From assembly GCA_944391485.1 (NCBI GenBank), contig CALXTQ010000006.1:62001-126000 (forward strand): a DNA stretch of 64,000 bases. Direction: 5' to 3'. The translations under genes were made by a program, and so were the position numbers. Position 1 is the stretch's first letter, and each line of letters opens with the position of its first letter. Below, piece by piece: positions 63,506 to 64,000 of this stretch. Under the pieces are notes generated by a model that was not told the DNA's origin, did not search any database, and saw nothing but the letters and a program-made list of their open reading frames with translations. This stretch comes from an uncultured Alphaproteobacteria bacterium. GTDB lineage: Bacteria > Pseudomonadota > Alphaproteobacteria > RF32 > CAG-239.

Positions 63506-63528
63506 GGCAGCCTGCAGGCTGCCTTTTG
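63506..63528 (+). terminator. Terminator of rsfS
   Basis: GGCAGCCTGCAGGCTGCC, an 18-bp palindrome, followed by TTTTG. Confidence 0.75.
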
Positions 63529-63613
63529 TCTGGGTAAGAAAGCTTTGCTTTCCATATGAGTAATGTATTGCCTTTTGTCTGAACGGGCGGTTGTGAATTT
63601 CATTTGATCAAAG

Positions 63614-63641
63614 ATAAAAAAACCCCGGAATTCCGGGGTTA
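63614..63641 (-). terminator. Terminator of the right-edge gene
   Basis: AACCCCGGAATTCCGGGGTT, a 20-bp palindrome, ends in an A run on the plus strand (a T run leftward). The TAA stop of the leftward gene overlaps its edge. Confidence 0.85.
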
Positions 63642-64000
63642 ATTTAATTTTTTCCATTCGGCAATGATTTCCCTGACATAATTTATATACAGGGGAGAGT
63701 TGAATGTTTTCAACGTCCGACGATCCCCGTTTTGGGTATTTTCGATCAAAATCGCATTTATCAGCGGTTCCGAAGCGCTGTCCAACTCGTAGGCCACAAT
63801 AAAACGGCGGTCGAGTATTCTGTCGCTATCATCTTCCATGATAACGGTTTCGCCTTTTTTCTTTTTTGTCAGCTTAACCAGATTGTCAGTTGTCAGGAAG
63901 ATCTTTTTGGAACCTACCGGCGTGAAATATACCCAACGCTTGTCGACATACCCCCAAACAGATGTATATTTTTTTCTTCCCAGCCGGTTTTCCAGAATGT
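63639..64000 (-). CDS. Unknown protein, C-terminal part (5' end outside window)
   Basis: The frame is open to the right edge, giving about 120 residues: YTSVWGYVDKRWVYFTP, a Lys-rich middle (KLTKKKKGETV), then RRFIVAYELDSASEPLINAILIEN and a C-terminal helix YINYVREIIAEW. An internal ATG at 63839 would give a 66-aa product, but the longer frame reads as protein throughout. Family and start are not visible. Confidence 0.6.
   Translation of the reverse strand, partial: ILENRLGRKKYTSVWGYVDKRWVYFTPVGSKKIFLTTDNLVKLTKKKKGETVIMEDDSDRILDRRFIVAYELDSASEPLINAILIENTQNGDRRTLKTFNSPLYINYVREIIAEWKKLN

Overview
The window looks like a chromosomal segment of an alphaproteobacterium with moderate, near-balanced base composition. 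The evidence is GcrA (a cell-cycle regulator largely confined to this class), a FlaF-like flagellar regulator, the block rpoZ-rsh-DUF2062-acpS-lepB-rnc-era, a flgF-flgG-flgA-flgH cluster behind a textbook sigma-54 promoter, lolC/E-lolD, rpmI-rplT-pheS-pheT and rplU-rpmA-obgE-rsfS. A one-chain pyruvate:ferredoxin oxidoreductase (nifJ) points to anaerobic or microaerobic life, as in gut-associated members of the class. That habitat is inference, not something the sequence shows.

Layout. 0-10 kb: the end of an M29 aminopeptidase, small unknown genes, nifJ behind a long structured leader, a lipoprotein pair, a degenerate S66 peptidase homologue and tRNA-Gly(CCC). 10-15.7 kb: a histidine phosphatase, motA-motB and gcrA facing left, then two coupled secreted proteins. 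15.8-26 kb: murD-murC, then the stringent-response, lipid, secretion and RNA-processing block ending in an NlpE-like lipoprotein. 26-30.3 kb: rod and L/P-ring flagellar genes and a protein made of two FlaF-like repeats. 30.6-37.4 kb: lipoprotein export (lolC/E, lolD), an EF-hand protein, ribosomal proteins L35 and L20, and both subunits of Phe-tRNA synthetase. 37.8-49.9 kb: a TPR lipoprotein, a UDG-like glycosylase, a paired family of secreted proteins, a lytic transglycosylase, small membrane proteins, a flavoprotein, UDP-sugar dehydrogenase and epimerase. 50-54.4 kb: an accessory-looking stretch. 54.4-64 kb: an orphan histidine kinase, a giant acidic repeat protein, beta-carbonic anhydrase, a secreted nuclease, L21, L27, ObgE and RsfS, and a truncated gene at the right edge.

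The most unusual stretch is about 50.0-54.4 kb. It holds a stand-alone phage-type tail-fibre gene with a probable assembly gene, whose promoter is followed by an intrinsic terminator before the start codon. It also holds degenerate tandem copies resembling the 5' end of a SIMPL-domain gene; a roughly 180-nt structured RNA with its own promoter and terminator, which I do not recognise; an XRE-like regulator just behind that RNA; and roughly 85-bp hairpin-bearing tandem repeats that start inside the regulator's 3' end. No integrase, reverse transcriptase, cas gene or capsid gene is visible, so a complete prophage, retron, DGR or CRISPR locus is not supported.

Other points of note are the tandem FlaF protein, three adjacent C-rich-loop hairpins between flgH and that gene, a hairpin in the rnc leader that could be an autoregulatory RNase III site, and an S66-family protein that has lost its nucleophile and histidine. 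All calls come from reading the sequence. No database search was run.
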